The notes: generated by a model not told the origin, from the letters alone. Positions 47,340 through 60,270 are shown, numbered from the stretch's first letter. The stretch: DNA of 64,000 bases from Shewanella sp. (GCF_013214165.1 NZ_JABSSM010000002.1:96498-160497); one strand, 5' to 3'. Translations and numbers: made by a program.

Positions 47340-48047
47340 ATGAATGAAGGCTGGTTAGCCCTTTTACAGCAGGCCTTGAGCCTGCTGTTTTCATTGGACC
47401 CCGAAGTGTGGTCCATCGTCTCCGTCTCTTTTTCTGTATCTTTTGCAGCGCTAGTGATCACCTTGCTGCCCTCTTTAATACTGGGATTCGTGCTGGCTTT
47501 CGGACGTTTTCCCGGCCGCTGGCTGATCACCAATCTCATTCAAACCCTACAATCTATCCCCACTGTGGTCATAGGTTTACTCGTCTACCTGATGCTAACC
47601 CGTATGGGGCCTCTGGGTGATCTCAAGTGGTTGTTCACCCAAAAAGGCATGATCTTAGGCCAGATGCTCATCTGTGCCCCGGTGCTGATAGCCATGAGTC
47701 AAGCCGCCTTTACCAGTGTTGACCGCAGAGCCTGGGAAACATCCCGTACCTTAGGCGCCTCCTGGCTAAGATCGATCTGGACCTTGTGCAGAGAGCTGAA
47801 AGTCCCCTTACTGATGGCTATTGTGGCTGGCTTCAGTCGTATCTTGACCGAAGTCGGTTGCTCCATGATGGTGGGGGGGAACATTGCCGACGTGACTCGT
47901 AATATCCCCACCGCTATCGCTTTGGAAACCAGTAAAGGTGATTTTGCCCAAGCGATAGCCTTAGGTTTAGTCTTGCTCATACTGTCCCTGGTGCTTAACT
48001 TCACCTTAGGTATTCTCAGAGGCAAAGCCGAACCGAGGAGCCACTAA
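47340..48047 (+). CDS. tupB: Tungstate ABC transporter permease TupB
   Basis: 235 aa inner-membrane protein with five or six TM segments. The ABC permease EAA-like loop is WETSRTLGASWLRSIWTL. ILGFVLAFGRFPGRW and AGFSRILTEVGCSMMVGGNI are typical of the TupB family. It forms the tungstate channel. A 94-base gap follows tupA; TupC follows after 3 bases. Confidence 0.9.
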   Translation: MNEGWLALLQQALSLLFSLDPEVWSIVSVSFSVSFAALVITLLPSLILGFVLAFGRFPGRWLITNLIQTLQSIPTVVIGLLVYLMLTRMGPLGDLKWLFTQKGMILGQMLICAPVLIAMSQAAFTSVDRRAWETSRTLGASWLRSIWTLCRELKVPLLMAIVAGFSRILTEVGCSMMVGGNIADVTRNIPTAIALETSKGDFAQAIALGLVLLILSLVLNFTLGILRGKAEPRSH

Positions 48048-48050
48048 CTT

Positions 48051-48770
48051 ATGGCCAACTTGATAGCGAAAAATATCGAGATGTACTTCGATGACAGACA
48101 GCTATTCACCATTGATCGGCTACAACTGTCTGAGGGGAAGACCATCCACCTGCAGGGTGATAACGGCAGCGGTAAGACTAGCTTAATGAAGCTGCTCGCA
48201 GGCTTACTGAAACCAAGCCGTGGCACCATCACAGCCGAAGGTTTCGCGCCACTGCCTTGGTGGCGTTCCAATCCTCTGTTGGGTAAGGCGGTTTACTTAC
48301 ATCAGCACCCTTACCTGTTCGACGGTAGCGTCGAGTATAACCTGCGCTACCCGCATGCATTCAGCGCTATGTCAGCCAGTGACCTCAATAAACGCACCCT
48401 TGCCGCGATCGAGATGGCCCAGTTGACACATCTATGTCAACAGGCGGCCTCCAGCCTATCAGGCGGCGAGAGGCAAAGACTCGCCATCGCCAGAGCCTGG
48501 ATCATGCGACCCAAATTATTAATGTTAGATGAACCCACCTCTAACATGGATAAATATTCTCAACAGCTGGTACTCGCTATGATCAGTGAACTACAAGAGT
48601 TTGGTACAGGCATGTTGATCAGTAGCCATCAGGCTTGTGTACTAACCAGCCTATGCAATCAGACTTGGATGATAAAAGACCGGGCGATAATATCGTCGCC
48701 AGCAAGTGATAACCCAAGCCATACAGCTCCAATAAACATACAGGACTCTCAATATGTCATTGCAAATTGA
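48051..48770 (+). CDS. tupC: Tungstate ABC transporter ATP-binding protein TupC
   Basis: 239 aa. Walker [10 protein letters not shown] near residue 36, Q-loop region, signature [10 protein letters not shown], Walker [10 protein letters not shown] and switch His in ISSHQ. It powers import through TupB. The end overlaps mobA by 17 bases, which suggests translational coupling. Confidence 0.92.
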   Translation: MANLIAKNIEMYFDDRQLFTIDRLQLSEGKTIHLQGDNGSGKTSLMKLLAGLLKPSRGTITAEGFAPLPWWRSNPLLGKAVYLHQHPYLFDGSVEYNLRYPHAFSAMSASDLNKRTLAAIEMAQLTHLCQQAASSLSGGERQRLAIARAWIMRPKLLMLDEPTSNMDKYSQQLVLAMISELQEFGTGMLISSHQACVLTSLCNQTWMIKDRAIISSPASDNPSHTAPINIQDSQYVIAN

Positions 48771-49362
48771 TGCCGTTATCTTAGCCGGCGGAATGGCTAG
48801 ACGCATGGGTGGTAAGGATAAAGGCTTAGTCGAGCTAAATTCGCAACCTATGATAAAACATGCAATCGATCGGATAAAACCACAAGTTAACCAGATTCTG
48901 ATTAACGCCAATCGTAATCAAAGTCGCTATGCTGAGTTTGGTTACCCTGTCATCAGTGATGAAGACACAGGTTACCTAGGTCCACTGGCGGGAATGATCA
49001 CCGCCATGGGCAATACCCAGGCAGACTATTTGTTAGTCGTACCTTGTGACTGCCCCCTGCTACCTACCGACCTGGTATCACGCATGCTGGCACAAGTAGA
49101 GATCCAAGGTGCCGAGCTTGCCGTTGCCAGTGACGGCAAGAGGGAACAACCCGTGGTATTGTTGCTCAAGCCCAGCCTAAGAGACTCGATGAAAACCTTC
49201 TTAGATGCCGGCGAACGCAAAATAGATTTTTGGTACGCCAAACATGACTGTGTTGTCACTGATTTTTCAGATCAAGCCAATGCCTTTGTTAACGTCAACA
49301 CACCAGAACAAAAACAACAGCTTGCTGAGGCAATTGCCAAAAAAATATCGAGGTCTAAATGA
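48754..49362 (+). CDS. mobA: Molybdenum cofactor guanylyltransferase MobA
   Basis: 202 aa. [19 protein letters not shown] is the nucleotide-binding loop. [11 protein letters not shown] and the following acidic motif bind metal and GTP. It adds GMP to molybdopterin, making the guanine dinucleotide cofactor of DMSO/TMAO-reductase-type enzymes. Overlaps tupC at its start and the mobB-moeA gene by four bases at its end. Confidence 0.94.
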   Translation: MSLQIDAVILAGGMARRMGGKDKGLVELNSQPMIKHAIDRIKPQVNQILINANRNQSRYAEFGYPVISDEDTGYLGPLAGMITAMGNTQADYLLVVPCDCPLLPTDLVSRMLAQVEIQGAELAVASDGKREQPVVLLLKPSLRDSMKTFLDAGERKIDFWYAKHDCVVTDFSDQANAFVNVNTPEQKQQLAEAIAKKISRSK

Positions 49363-51158
49363 GCATCCCTTTTACCAATCCGCTATCGATCCCGGTACTC
49401 GGATTTTGTGCCTATAGCGGCACAGGAAAAACCACCCTACTCAAGAAACTGATCCCTGAGTTAAATAGTCGTGGGGTTAAGTTGGCGGTGATTAAACACG
49501 CCCACCATAACTTCGATGTGGATATTCCTGGAAAGGACAGCTTCGAGATGCGCAAGGCGGGGGCTCGTCAGGTATTGGTCGCCTCCCACGTCCGCTGGGC
49601 TCTAATGACCGAAGATACGGTCGAAGGCGATCCTAAGCTGCCACATCTGTTGCAACAGATAGAACAAGACAAGGTCGACATCGTTTTGGTCGAAGGTTTC
49701 AAGCAGCTCGAGCTACCCAAGATCGAGCTACACAGGGCCGTCCATGGCAAACCCTTTATTCACCCTCATGATGATAATATCCAGGCTATCGCCTGCTGTG
49801 ATGACACCCAGGTGCCCGATGACCTGCAGCGGCTGGATATCAACGATGTCGCTCAGATAGCCGACTTTGTCATCGACTATATCGCCAAGTGGCAAGTATC
49901 TGCGGTCGCTCTACCGCTAGCCCCCTCTGCTGGCTGTGAATTAGAGATGAGTAAGACACTCTCCGTCAGACAAGGCGTAGATAATATTCTCTCGTTTGTG
50001 AAGCCAATCACCGCCATCGAGCGGTTGGCATTAGATGATCTTAGCGGCCGTGTACTCGCCGAAGATGCCATTTCTCCGGTCGATGTACCGCAAAATACCA
50101 ACTCGGCTATGGATGGCTATGCATTCAGATTTTCCGAGCCTAGACTCGAGCGCTACACCATAATCGCCGACGTGATGGCCGGGCATCAATACAAGGGCAC
50201 ACTGCAAGACGGTGAAGCCGTGCGCATCATGACCGGTGCTCCAGTTCCTGCCGGTGCCGACACTATACAGGCCAAGGAACTCGCTAATGCACAAGGCACA
50301 GATGTCAGCTTCCAGGGAGAGATAACCTTAGGCCAACATGTGCGCTTAGCCGGAGAAGATATCGCTAAAGGCAAGACGGCACTGGCAGCCCATAAGCGTA
50401 TGCAGGCGCCTGAGCAAGGCATGTTGGCATCCTTAGGATTCGGTCATCTGCCGGTATTTAGACGCCCTAAGGTCGCCGTTTTTTCTACCGGAGATGAAGT
50501 CTGCCAGCCCGGCGAGCCATTAAAAGACAACTGTATCTACGACTCTAACCGCTTCACCATCAAGTCTATGGTGCGTAAACTGGGTTGTGAGGTGATCGAT
50601 TTAGGCATCATTCACGACTCAGAAGATGCTCTCGCCGAAGCACTGCAACAGGCCGCCGTGGATGCGGATATGGTAATAAGTTCTGGCGGCGTATCGGTCG
50701 GCGATGCCGACTTCATCAAGCTTGCACTAGACCGAGTCGGTCAAATTAACTTCTGGCGTATCAATATGCGCCCGGGTCGACCGCTGGCCTTCGGTCAGAT
50801 TGGCGACTGTTTATTCTTCGGTTTACCGGGTAACCCAGTTGCAGTCATGGTCTCCTTCATCCAATTCGTGCAACCGGCACTACGTAAACTAGCCGGAGAG
50901 AAAGACTGGCAGCCTAGCCTAGTTCCCGCCATTGCCGAGTGTAAGATGCGCAGCCGTGAGGGACGTACCGAATTTATCCGCGGTATTTACCACCTAGGGC
51001 CCGATGGCAAGCTACACGTAACGACAACAGGCGCACAGGGATCAGGGATGTTGAGCTCTATGGTTAACGGCAACTGTCTTATCATCATAGGTGAGCAAGA
51101 TAGTCAGTTAAATCCTGGTGAAACCGTTTATATTCAGCCCTTTGCCGATCTTCTGTAA
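49359..51158 (+). CDS. MobB-MoeA fusion protein
   Basis: 599 aa. N-terminal MobB-like GTPase (1 to about 175): Walker [13 protein letters not shown], then [18 protein letters not shown] and VLVEGFKQ. A linker leads to MoeA (about 190-599): [30 protein letters not shown] and [11 protein letters not shown], with [14 protein letters not shown] (landmarks only). MoeA inserts molybdate into adenylated molybdopterin; MobB helps MobA. Fusion to MoeA ties metal insertion to nucleotide attachment. Start ATG overlaps the mobA stop. Confidence 0.93.
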   Translation: MSIPFTNPLSIPVLGFCAYSGTGKTTLLKKLIPELNSRGVKLAVIKHAHHNFDVDIPGKDSFEMRKAGARQVLVASHVRWALMTEDTVEGDPKLPHLLQQIEQDKVDIVLVEGFKQLELPKIELHRAVHGKPFIHPHDDNIQAIACCDDTQVPDDLQRLDINDVAQIADFVIDYIAKWQVSAVALPLAPSAGCELEMSKTLSVRQGVDNILSFVKPITAIERLALDDLSGRVLAEDAISPVDVPQNTNSAMDGYAFRFSEPRLERYTIIADVMAGHQYKGTLQDGEAVRIMTGAPVPAGADTIQAKELANAQGTDVSFQGEITLGQHVRLAGEDIAKGKTALAAHKRMQAPEQGMLASLGFGHLPVFRRPKVAVFSTGDEVCQPGEPLKDNCIYDSNRFTIKSMVRKLGCEVIDLGIIHDSEDALAEALQQAAVDADMVISSGGVSVGDADFIKLALDRVGQINFWRINMRPGRPLAFGQIGDCLFFGLPGNPVAVMVSFIQFVQPALRKLAGEKDWQPSLVPAIAECKMRSREGRTEFIRGIYHLGPDGKLHVTTTGAQGSGMLSSMVNGNCLIIIGEQDSQLNPGETVYIQPFADLL

Positions 51159-51460
51159 TTAGCCATATGGTCTGCATATGGTCTGAAGCAAGCAGGGAAT
51201 TGCGAAAAACGGGTCAAGCAACTCGGTGGATCTCAAGTCCATAGTGCATGAGTTTCCCGGCGACATAGAGAAGTTAAAAACGGCAATTTTGGATGCGATT
51301 AAGCTCAAACCCAAGCAACATATATTTGATGTGAAAGGCGAGGTGCAGATACTGAGATTGATCGATGCGACCGGGGGCTGAGCGATATTAGCCGCTGGTT
51401 TTATGACATGCTAAACTGCGTTTATCTCTTATCTTCACCTCAAGACTGAAACCGGACATC
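51159..51460. other. Stretch with a tandem repeat and a gene remnant
   Basis: CATATGGTCTG is duplicated in tandem (51164-51185). A start-less open frame follows (51187-51381, listed separately). No terminator for the moeA transcript is clear. Confidence 0.5.
51187..51381 (+). pseudogene. Start-less protein remnant, about 64 codons, family unknown
   Basis: The frame after the TGA at 51184 reads NGSSNSVDLKSIVHEFPGD, then IEKLKTAILDAIKLKPKQHI, and VKGEVQILRLIDATGG to TGA 51379-51381. Composition and amphipathic pattern look like a real C-terminal domain, but there is no ATG, GTG or TTG with a ribosome-binding site at the front. I do not recognise the family. Likely the tail of a deleted gene. 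Confidence 0.4.
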
Positions 51461-51949
51461 ATGGCGCTATCACGGAAAAAGTGGAACAATATCATTATTC
51501 TCGCATCGATCATGATGATATCTATCCTCACCCTGTTAGATAAGCAGACCGCAAAACTCCCCGATGATGCCCAGCCGCTATTCGACGACAACTCTCCCTT
51601 GGTGCAGCTACAACTCGATACTCTCTGGCTCAATAAGGGCAGTAAAGTCTGGCAATGCCACCCAGATGTACTCAACTGCCAGTCCTGGGCTAAGGCATGG
51701 AGTGAAATTCATTTGTCAGCCCTAGCCCAGAGTATTGATTTCCCTGCTGCTATCGATGACCATCTTAATAAACCCAGAGCACAGAGACTCGTGATCCAGA
51801 TAGCCGATAAGCAACAGCCGCAATTATGGCAGTTTTACCCTAAGCAAGGGCTACTCGAGTCGCCTGCCGAAAACTGGTATCTGATCCCACCGAGTCAACG
51901 TGAAGCCCTATCACCCATTATCAGGGCCAAGGCGTTAATTGACCATTAG
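51461..51949 (+). CDS. Membrane-anchored hypothetical protein upstream of mutM
   Basis: 162 aa. One N-terminal TM ([16 protein letters not shown], residues 11-26) anchors a soluble domain outside. Two Cys lie in [14 protein letters not shown] and may form a disulfide. No known motif. It is 45 bases ahead of mutM on the same strand, so probably co-transcribed. Confidence 0.7.
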   Translation: MALSRKKWNNIIILASIMMISILTLLDKQTAKLPDDAQPLFDDNSPLVQLQLDTLWLNKGSKVWQCHPDVLNCQSWAKAWSEIHLSALAQSIDFPAAIDDHLNKPRAQRLVIQIADKQQPQLWQFYPKQGLLESPAENWYLIPPSQREALSPIIRAKALIDH

Positions 51950-51993
51950 CCAGTCGAAGATCAGCTAAGCCTATTTTATCTAGAGAACTCATT

Positions 51994-52809
51994 ATGCCCG
52001 AACTGCCCGAAGTTGAAGTGACCCGCCAAGGGATCAGCCCACATCTTGTCGATCAAGAAGTCATAGGTTTGGTGGTACGCAATGCTAGCCTGCGCTGGCC
52101 CGTGCCCCAGATAGCCCAACAGATAGTCGGTCAGGTGATTCGTAATGTGCGCCGCCGGGCTAAATATTTACTTATCGACACCGACGCCGGCACCACGATT
52201 GTGCATTTAGGCATGTCGGGCAGTTTACGCATAGTGCCGAGAAGTACCCCAGTGGAGAAGCATGACCATATCGATCTCGAACTTGCCAGCGGCAAGATAC
52301 TCAGGTTTAACGACCCCCGCCGTTTCGGGGCCTGGCTCTGGTGTGAATTGCCGGAAGAAGCCCACCCACTGTTATCCAAGTTAGGGCCTGAGCCGCTAAA
52401 AGATGACTTTAACCCCAGATATTTATTTGAGTCGCTGCAGCGCAAGAAAAAAGCCATAAAACTCTGCCTGATGGATAACCATATCGTGGTTGGAGTGGGG
52501 AATATTTACGCCAATGAGGCGCTATTTGCGGCGGGGATCCACCCTCAGATCGAGGCGGGCAGACTGGATATCGAACGCTTAACCATCCTAGTCACCGAAG
52601 TTAAGCAGATACTCGCTAGTGCCATCAAACAAGGCGGTACGACACTGAAAGACTTCACCAACGCCGACGGTAAACCAGGCTATTTCGCACAGAAACTGCA
52701 TGTCTATGGACGCGGCGGTAACACCTGCACCCAATGTGGCAATCTACTCAGCGAGATAAAGTTGGGCCAACGGGCTACGGTATTTTGCGGCATATGCCAG
52801 ACGAGGTAG
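51994..52809 (+). CDS. mutM: Formamidopyrimidine-DNA glycosylase
   Basis: 271 aa. The N-terminal catalytic Pro and Glu are in [13 protein letters not shown], and the helix-two-turn-helix reads [10 protein letters not shown]. The zinc finger has CTQCG and CGICQ near residues 246-269. It removes 8-oxoguanine and formamidopyrimidines and cleaves the abasic site. ATG with no strong ribosome-binding site. The gap 52810-52962 after it is GC-rich with no clear gene. Confidence 0.96.
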   Translation: MPELPEVEVTRQGISPHLVDQEVIGLVVRNASLRWPVPQIAQQIVGQVIRNVRRRAKYLLIDTDAGTTIVHLGMSGSLRIVPRSTPVEKHDHIDLELASGKILRFNDPRRFGAWLWCELPEEAHPLLSKLGPEPLKDDFNPRYLFESLQRKKKAIKLCLMDNHIVVGVGNIYANEALFAAGIHPQIEAGRLDIERLTILVTEVKQILASAIKQGGTTLKDFTNADGKPGYFAQKLHVYGRGGNTCTQCGNLLSEIKLGQRATVFCGICQTR

Positions 52810-52962
52810 AAGGCTGAAAAAACGCCTTCGACAACGCCACTATGTGGCTACGAGGACGTTCGCAGGCTCACTGCCAGCGCGCAGCGAGCTGCTTCTAGGA
52901 AACTAAGGGCTAGGTGCGAACCTTACCGCTCGCTCCTAGTCCCTTCTAGCTAGCGCCTTCTT

Positions 52963-54456
52963 TTAGAAACGGTACTCATAAGTGCCAAACAGGCTGGCAT
53001 CGGACTCACTCTCCTGAGTATCGAACTCGGAACGTGACACTGTGCCGCCGACACTCATCATGCCTTGCCAGATAGGCATGCGATAGCTAAGCTCCAACAT
53101 CAAGAGATCTTCTTGAGGCCTCTGTGCTACCCAAGCACTACTAGGGCTAGAGCCATCTTTATTTAACTGGGCATACCTGAGAATCGAGGTGATCCCCTTG
53201 CTGTCTTTGAACTGGCCAATGAGCCCCAGGGCATAGACAATAGCATCGCTTTCATAGGTGCTGCCGTAGGTTTTACCGTAATAGCGCGAGCCAGACTTAT
53301 AGGTTGAATGTTCATACATACAGTTGAACGCATTATCATTTTCACCGCAGGCAACCAGAGTATCTGTATACTCGAAAAATAACTTATACTGGGCATTGTC
53401 AACATTGAAGCGGGTATCTATACCGACAAAATGGCCGCAGTCGACAATATCCCAAGGCGCTGAGCCCTTGGCATCTTCACAGGTTTTTTCGTAATAGACA
53501 CCGAATGGAATGTTGAACCAGGTATCGCTATAACGAATATCATAACCCGCCATCTGATTACCATAATTGGTACAACCGCCCTCACCGGCACCGCGGCAAT
53601 CACGCTGACCGGTTACCGAGTTCAGCGCGCTCTCCCAGCTACACTCCTCGCCCTCACCACAAAACTGAGTCGACCAGGAGAAGCCTATTTCTAACTGACG
53701 CAATGGACGGATCGAGCTACGAAAATTCCACAACAGCGGATTAGCAACGGCGCGGTCTTCCTCTAGCTGACTGATACCCGCTGTTAATGTCCAAGGGCCA
53801 AGCCAAGACAACCAGGGAGTGTCGAAGCCAGCGGCATTGTTGCGACTCACCATCACAGAGGGGAGCGGGCGGGCGTTATTCGATCTGTGTAGGGCAGAGT
53901 CGAACCCAGGTCCCCACCATTGTTCGATAGCCCCAGCAGTAAAGATCCAATTACCCCAGATCATCGCCATATATGAACCGTCTAAGCGAACTTCCTCACC
54001 ATCGGCAGGATCGTAATGAGCCGATGCCGACAGCTTGAAGGCAAAACGCTCGCCCATGTATTCGTGGGAAACTTGCAGATCACCTTGCTCTCGATAATCT
54101 GCACCAAAATGTTGAAAGCGCGCCGCATCTGTTGCCCCAGCGACCTTAATACGAGTATTACCCCGATTGCCGACGGCACTGCGGTAATAATAGTTCACCC
54201 TCGCATATGCCTCGGCCAAGGCAGGGGTCAACACCGATGGCTCTGTCTTAGCGAGATCGACGCCGATACCTGACCACATCAGGGGATAAGTATTGACGGG
54301 CACAGTGATCACACCAGCATCGGCCAGGGCTTGTATGTCTGCCCTCAGATAGATATCGGACACATCGACCCAAGGCGCAGCCAACAGGAAGGATGAGAAA
54401 GCCAGACTAAAAACTAATCCTAATTTGGCAAGATAAGAGTTAATGGTTTTTATCAT
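52963..54456 (-). CDS. Capsule assembly Wzi family outer-membrane protein
   Basis: 497 aa. Signal peptide (LLAAP, cleavage near residue 27). YLRADIQALADAGVITVPVNTYP and the Trp/Tyr-rich strands that follow match the Wzi family of 18-strand barrels. It ends YEYRF, an outer-membrane signal. Wzi-type proteins hold capsule or related polysaccharide at the surface. Six cysteines in the barrel loops are notable. Third gene of the hldE-coaD-wzi run. Confidence 0.85.
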   Translation of the reverse strand: MIKTINSYLAKLGLVFSLAFSSFLLAAPWVDVSDIYLRADIQALADAGVITVPVNTYPLMWSGIGVDLAKTEPSVLTPALAEAYARVNYYYRSAVGNRGNTRIKVAGATDAARFQHFGADYREQGDLQVSHEYMGERFAFKLSASAHYDPADGEEVRLDGSYMAMIWGNWIFTAGAIEQWWGPGFDSALHRSNNARPLPSVMVSRNNAAGFDTPWLSWLGPWTLTAGISQLEEDRAVANPLLWNFRSSIRPLRQLEIGFSWSTQFCGEGEECSWESALNSVTGQRDCRGAGEGGCTNYGNQMAGYDIRYSDTWFNIPFGVYYEKTCEDAKGSAPWDIVDCGHFVGIDTRFNVDNAQYKLFFEYTDTLVACGENDNAFNCMYEHSTYKSGSRYYGKTYGSTYESDAIVYALGLIGQFKDSKGITSILRYAQLNKDGSSPSSAWVAQRPQEDLLMLELSYRMPIWQGMMSVGGTVSRSEFDTQESESDASLFGTYEYRF

Positions 54457-54463
54457 GACTTAA

Positions 54464-56376
<1,913 letters not shown>

Positions 56377-56406
56377 AACACTCTTATCTTTTGCAAAGTT
56401 AGACAC

Positions 56407-56761
56407 TGATTGTACCTAATTTTTCTTGCAGCTGTTACCTTTGCAGGCAATTTCTGTTTAAGCCTGTGGTTCACTTATTTAATGGAACTGTTATTAGCTA
56501 GCAAGACAGATAAAACATGCCATTTCGCTACTCCTTAACGACATTTAACATCACAAGATTAAGACAATAGTTATATCGCTATTGTTAAGCGGGATCTAAT
56601 CTTCAAATCAATTTTCAAACAATCATTAGTGCAGTGTAAGCCCTGTAAAACTGTTATCATTTGCGATATTTTTATCGTTTTAAAATTAGTTTTATCGAGG
56701 ATGCGGATAATAGCTGCATATTACATATGGTAAATAATAATCAAAACTTGGTTACTGGCAA
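56407..56761. other. AT-rich divergent promoter stretch, hldE and glycosyltransferase
   Basis: 355 bases, very AT-rich towards the glycosyltransferase. No exact JUMPstart/ops element, terminator or small gene recognised. Confidence 0.5.
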
Positions 56762-57769
56762 ATGATCGAAAGAGTGTTAGTCATTCGACATGACAAGATC
56801 GGCGATTTTGTCCTTTATTGGCCGGCATTGTGTTTGTTAAAGACAGCAATGCCCAAAGCCAGTATTGAGGTGTTCGTCGCTCCAGCGGTGAAATCGCTTG
56901 CAGAGGTCTGCCCCTACGTAGATCACGTCATAGTCGATACCGGTGATGACAAGGCAATTACCGGAGAATTGGCAGCGCGAAACTACGATGCAATACTCGT
57001 ATCTTTTTCACGTTTCAGAGTTTATAAGATTATTCGTCAACTGGATACAGCCTATAAGCTGGCACCGAAGCACAACTGGTACCAATATTTATATAAATAT
57101 ACAGCCGATGCACAGTATAAAAAAGGAGAAGGCGGCTGGCGTGGAGGCTGTATGCTCGTGGAGCACTTTCTAACACAGCACGGCTACCAAACCCCAACGC
57201 TTCCTCTGCAATATTGGGACATGAGTGCAGAACGGGAAAAATGGCAAGGCTATTATGGTCGCCAGGGCGATGAAAAACTCATTTTTGTGCATCCAGGAAC
57301 CGGCGGCTCATCAGGTGGCTTAGCGCCGACTGATTTTGCAAGCTTATTAATCAATATTGACAGTAAAACACGAGTAAACTGCAAATTCGTTTTAACCTTT
57401 AGCGGAGATGAAGAGCGCTTAGCCCAAGAGATTTCCGACAAACTCGACCAAGAATCTGTCAAGGTTATCATGGCAAAACCGCTTTCGAGTCTGGCTGACT
57501 TTGCAAAATCTATCGTTGCTGCTGACATGTTTATGGCGGGCTCAACGGGGCCACTACATATCGCAGGCTTACATAATGTGCCCACAGTTGGTTTTTATGC
57601 CGGCAGACGCTCTGCTCCTGACGTCCGCTGGCAAACCCTGTCTCAGCGCCATAAACGTTTATCTTACACGCCGCCAATAGGTAAAAGAACGGGACGAAAC
57701 ATGGCGCTAATCGATTTTGATGCTGTCACAAAAGATGTGGTGGCCTACTTAGATGCGCATTATGCTTAA
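56762..57769 (+). CDS. Family 9 glycosyltransferase (heptosyltransferase-like)
   Basis: 335 aa GT-B enzyme. N-terminal VLVIRHDKIGDFVLYWPAL is the GT9 signature. HPGTGGSSGGL contacts the donor, and the conserved GSTGPLHIAGLHNVPTVGFY is the acceptor-domain site. It likely adds heptose from ADP-heptose to the LPS inner core. Weak ribosome-binding site. Followed by hldD. Confidence 0.88.
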   Translation: MIERVLVIRHDKIGDFVLYWPALCLLKTAMPKASIEVFVAPAVKSLAEVCPYVDHVIVDTGDDKAITGELAARNYDAILVSFSRFRVYKIIRQLDTAYKLAPKHNWYQYLYKYTADAQYKKGEGGWRGGCMLVEHFLTQHGYQTPTLPLQYWDMSAEREKWQGYYGRQGDEKLIFVHPGTGGSSGGLAPTDFASLLINIDSKTRVNCKFVLTFSGDEERLAQEISDKLDQESVKVIMAKPLSSLADFAKSIVAADMFMAGSTGPLHIAGLHNVPTVGFYAGRRSAPDVRWQTLSQRHKRLSYTPPIGKRTGRNMALIDFDAVTKDVVAYLDAHYA

Positions 57770-57838
57770 ATTAAGCAAGTAATAATAATTGTCGCGATTT
57801 GAGAAATGCTCAGCTCGCCTGAAAATTGGAAGATGAAT

Positions 57839-58792
57839 ATGATAGTAGTCACAGGTGCCGCAGGATTTATCGGCAGTAACTTAGTTAAAGCCCTCAACGA
57901 TATGGGCCGCAATGACATCATTGCCGTTGACGATCTCAGCGATGGCACGCAGATGTTTAATCTAGCAGACTGTGAAATCGCCGACTATCTCGATAAAGAT
58001 GATTTTCTTGCCCAGATAACATCTGGCGTCTTCGACGGTCAACTTGAAGTGATATTCCATCAAGGTGCTTGCTCGTCAACGACTGAGTGGGATGGAAAAT
58101 TCATGATGGCCAATAACTATGAGTACTCGAAGAGCATGCTCCATTATTGCCAAGCAAATAATTGTCAGCTGATTTATGCCTCTTCGGCTTCTGTTTATGG
58201 CGGCAGCGATAAGTTTGTTGAACAGCGCGAGTTTGAGAAGCCATTAAACGTCTATGCCTACTCTAAGTTTCTGTTCGATCAATATGTTAGGCAGCAGCAA
58301 TTAACCACTCAAGTCGCAGGCCTGCGTTACTTCAACGTTTACGGCCCCCGCGAACAGCATAAAGCTGGCATGGCTAGCGTTGCATTTCACTTTAATAATC
58401 AAATTAACGCGACTGAAGTCTGTCGACTCTTCGAGGGCGTTGAGGGTTATCAGGACGGTCAACAGCTACGTGACTTCGTTTATGTAGAAGACGTCGTTAA
58501 GGTGAATTTGTGGCTATGGCAGCACCCTGAGATATCGGGTGTATTCAACTGTGGTACTGGTGAGGCTCAAAGCTTTAACGATGTGGCGAATGCCGTCATT
58601 AACTATCACGGCAAGGGTAAAATTGAGTACATCCCCTTCCCAGAGAAGTTGAAGGGCGCTTATCAACATTACACTCAAGCCGATTTAACTCGGCTGCGTC
58701 AAGCGGGTTACACTGAGGCATTTAAAACGGTAGAACAAGCAGTACCCGAATACCTGGACTGGCTTAAGTCACAACACTTTATCGGCCAATAA
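57839..58792 (+). CDS. hldD: ADP-L-glycero-D-manno-heptose 6-epimerase
   Basis: 317 aa. Rossmann motif [10 protein letters not shown] binds [24 protein letters not shown] is the epimerase signature, and the catalytic Tyr-Lys is YAYSK. It makes the heptose used in LPS core. GGAAG at 57828 is the right distance from ATG 57839 and too close for ATG 57833. A perfect hairpin terminator follows. Confidence 0.95.
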   Translation: MIVVTGAAGFIGSNLVKALNDMGRNDIIAVDDLSDGTQMFNLADCEIADYLDKDDFLAQITSGVFDGQLEVIFHQGACSSTTEWDGKFMMANNYEYSKSMLHYCQANNCQLIYASSASVYGGSDKFVEQREFEKPLNVYAYSKFLFDQYVRQQQLTTQVAGLRYFNVYGPREQHKAGMASVAFHFNNQINATEVCRLFEGVEGYQDGQQLRDFVYVEDVVKVNLWLWQHPEISGVFNCGTGEAQSFNDVANAVINYHGKGKIEYIPFPEKLKGAYQHYTQADLTRLRQAGYTEAFKTVEQAVPEYLDWLKSQHFIGQ

Positions 58793-58805
58793 TCCACTGT
58801 TGAGA

Positions 58806-58837
58806 ATCGCCAAATAACTTATGGATTATTTGGCGAT
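58806..58837. terminator. Hairpin between convergent hldD and CDP-glycerol transferase genes
   Basis: Perfect 12-bp stem ATCGCCAAATAA / TTATTTGGCGAT with an 8-base loop. Position supports termination in both directions; T-tract is short. Confidence 0.65.
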
Positions 58838-58848
58838 GTCCTCTATGA

Positions 58849-59916
58849 CTACCCCTTACCAGATAAAAGGTAATCGACGATCCTTTGACTACACAAGCCA
58901 TCAACCTTACCCGCAAGCTCATAGGTATATTTTGCTCTTTGAGGTGCATATGAATTAGGCGCTTCAATTTGCTCATCAACAGCACGCTTTAAATCATTGA
59001 ATGTTTTGGCATGTGCTGCAACAGCTGCATATTTATAAAGATCTTCATCAACTCTTCGATCAAAACGAAACTTGAAAATACCTCTATAACTCCAACGTAA
59101 ATGGTAAAAATCACACCATACAACCGGCTTATCTAATGCGACAAACTCAAAAAGGGCAGAAGATGTATCGCTGATCAACAGATCGGCACTAGCCATGAAT
59201 GGCAATAAATTAGTTTGTTCGAGTGTTGCTAGATAGACATTGGTAAAGCTCGCCCAATGCTCCAATAATTGTTTTTGCTTTTTATAGGTTGATTTCGTCA
59301 TCGAAAAATAGTGAGGTTTCAATAATATATTGTACTCACTGAATAGCCGAGGCCAATCTTTAGCCATTTTTTCTATACTACTAGGATAAAATGTTGGTGC
59401 GTATAGAATGGTTGGCTTGTTGTGATCTAAACCAAGAGAAATGAGGTCTAATCCAGGCTCTTTACCTTGAATAATAGGATCTAATTTAGCATAACCAGTA
59501 TCGACAAATGTTTTCCGAGGAAACATGTTTTGAAGACGCTTTAACCGATATTCACCCTCAACAAATCGAACATCAAAGTCAGACTCGGAGACTTGGTAAT
59601 AACATGCTTTGGGGCCCATACCATGCTGAACCATAGCCGATTTACTATGTCCTTTGAGCTTATCTATGTGTTCAAAAGCATTACCAAAAATGATCCAACT
59701 TGGTTTGGCTGCCAAATAAAAATTCAATGCATCATCGGTAGAGTCAACCCAATGCGTATCAAGTTGGTGTGCGGCAACAATATGGTCTAGCACAGCTTGC
59801 TGATCTACGCTGCGATAAACGACAAATTTCACGGTTTCACCACGTGCAATTAATTCTTCCATAACTGGAAAATATTGCGGCAAATAATAAGGGTGCAATA
59901 CGTCAAAGCAAATCAA
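58849..59916 (-). CDS. CDP-glycerol glycerophosphotransferase family protein (TagB/TagF-like)
   Basis: 355 aa. AMVQHGMGPKACYY holds the conserved HG near the active site. ILYAPTFYPSS and LKPHY follow, and SDTSSALFEFVALDKPVVWCD is the CDP-binding signature. Family members transfer glycerol-phosphate or ribitol-phosphate from CDP carriers, as in teichoic acid synthesis. Here it likely decorates LPS or capsule. Near a TagD-like enzyme (61785-62198) that could supply the CDP donor. The gap 59917-60270 is described separately. Confidence 0.82.
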   Translation of the reverse strand: MICFDVLHPYYLPQYFPVMEELIARGETVKFVVYRSVDQQAVLDHIVAAHQLDTHWVDSTDDALNFYLAAKPSWIIFGNAFEHIDKLKGHSKSAMVQHGMGPKACYYQVSESDFDVRFVEGEYRLKRLQNMFPRKTFVDTGYAKLDPIIQGKEPGLDLISLGLDHNKPTILYAPTFYPSSIEKMAKDWPRLFSEYNILLKPHYFSMTKSTYKKQKQLLEHWASFTNVYLATLEQTNLLPFMASADLLISDTSSALFEFVALDKPVVWCDFYHLRWSYRGIFKFRFDRRVDEDLYKYAAVAAHAKTFNDLKRAVDEQIEAPNSYAPQRAKYTYELAGKVDGLCSQRIVDYLLSGKG

Positions 59917-60270
59917 GATAAACCTTACTAATTAAAATATAAAACAACAACGCGAATAGTACGGCAGCCACCTCGAAAAGTCACGGTGTTCATGAGCAAG
60001 ATACGCTTACATTCAGCAGCTAGTATTGACGTCTAAAAACGTCACCCAATTTATGTTATATCCTTCCAATTTGAAAACAAACGCAACCATATAGTAACAA
60101 TGATAAATCGATAGTAGCGAGTTACTCAGTCTAACCCACAGGCTGCTTTGCTCTTTTTTACAGTAAGAAAATTAATAGCAGAAGTCTCAGAAGGAGCAGG
60201 TATACTGAGACAAAATTTATCAGCGTTATTGACGATTTATCGTCACGATTGAAGAAAAGTAAGGGATGAT
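59917..60270 (+). promoter_or_regulatory. Divergent region with two TGACG palindromes
   Basis: Two inverted repeats lie between the two genes: TGACGT-N6-ACGTCA (60027-60044) and TGACG-N6-CGTCA (60230-60245). The second is 25 bases before the asparagine-synthase-like start. They may be a shared operator. AT-rich sequence between; no gene. Confidence 0.35.
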
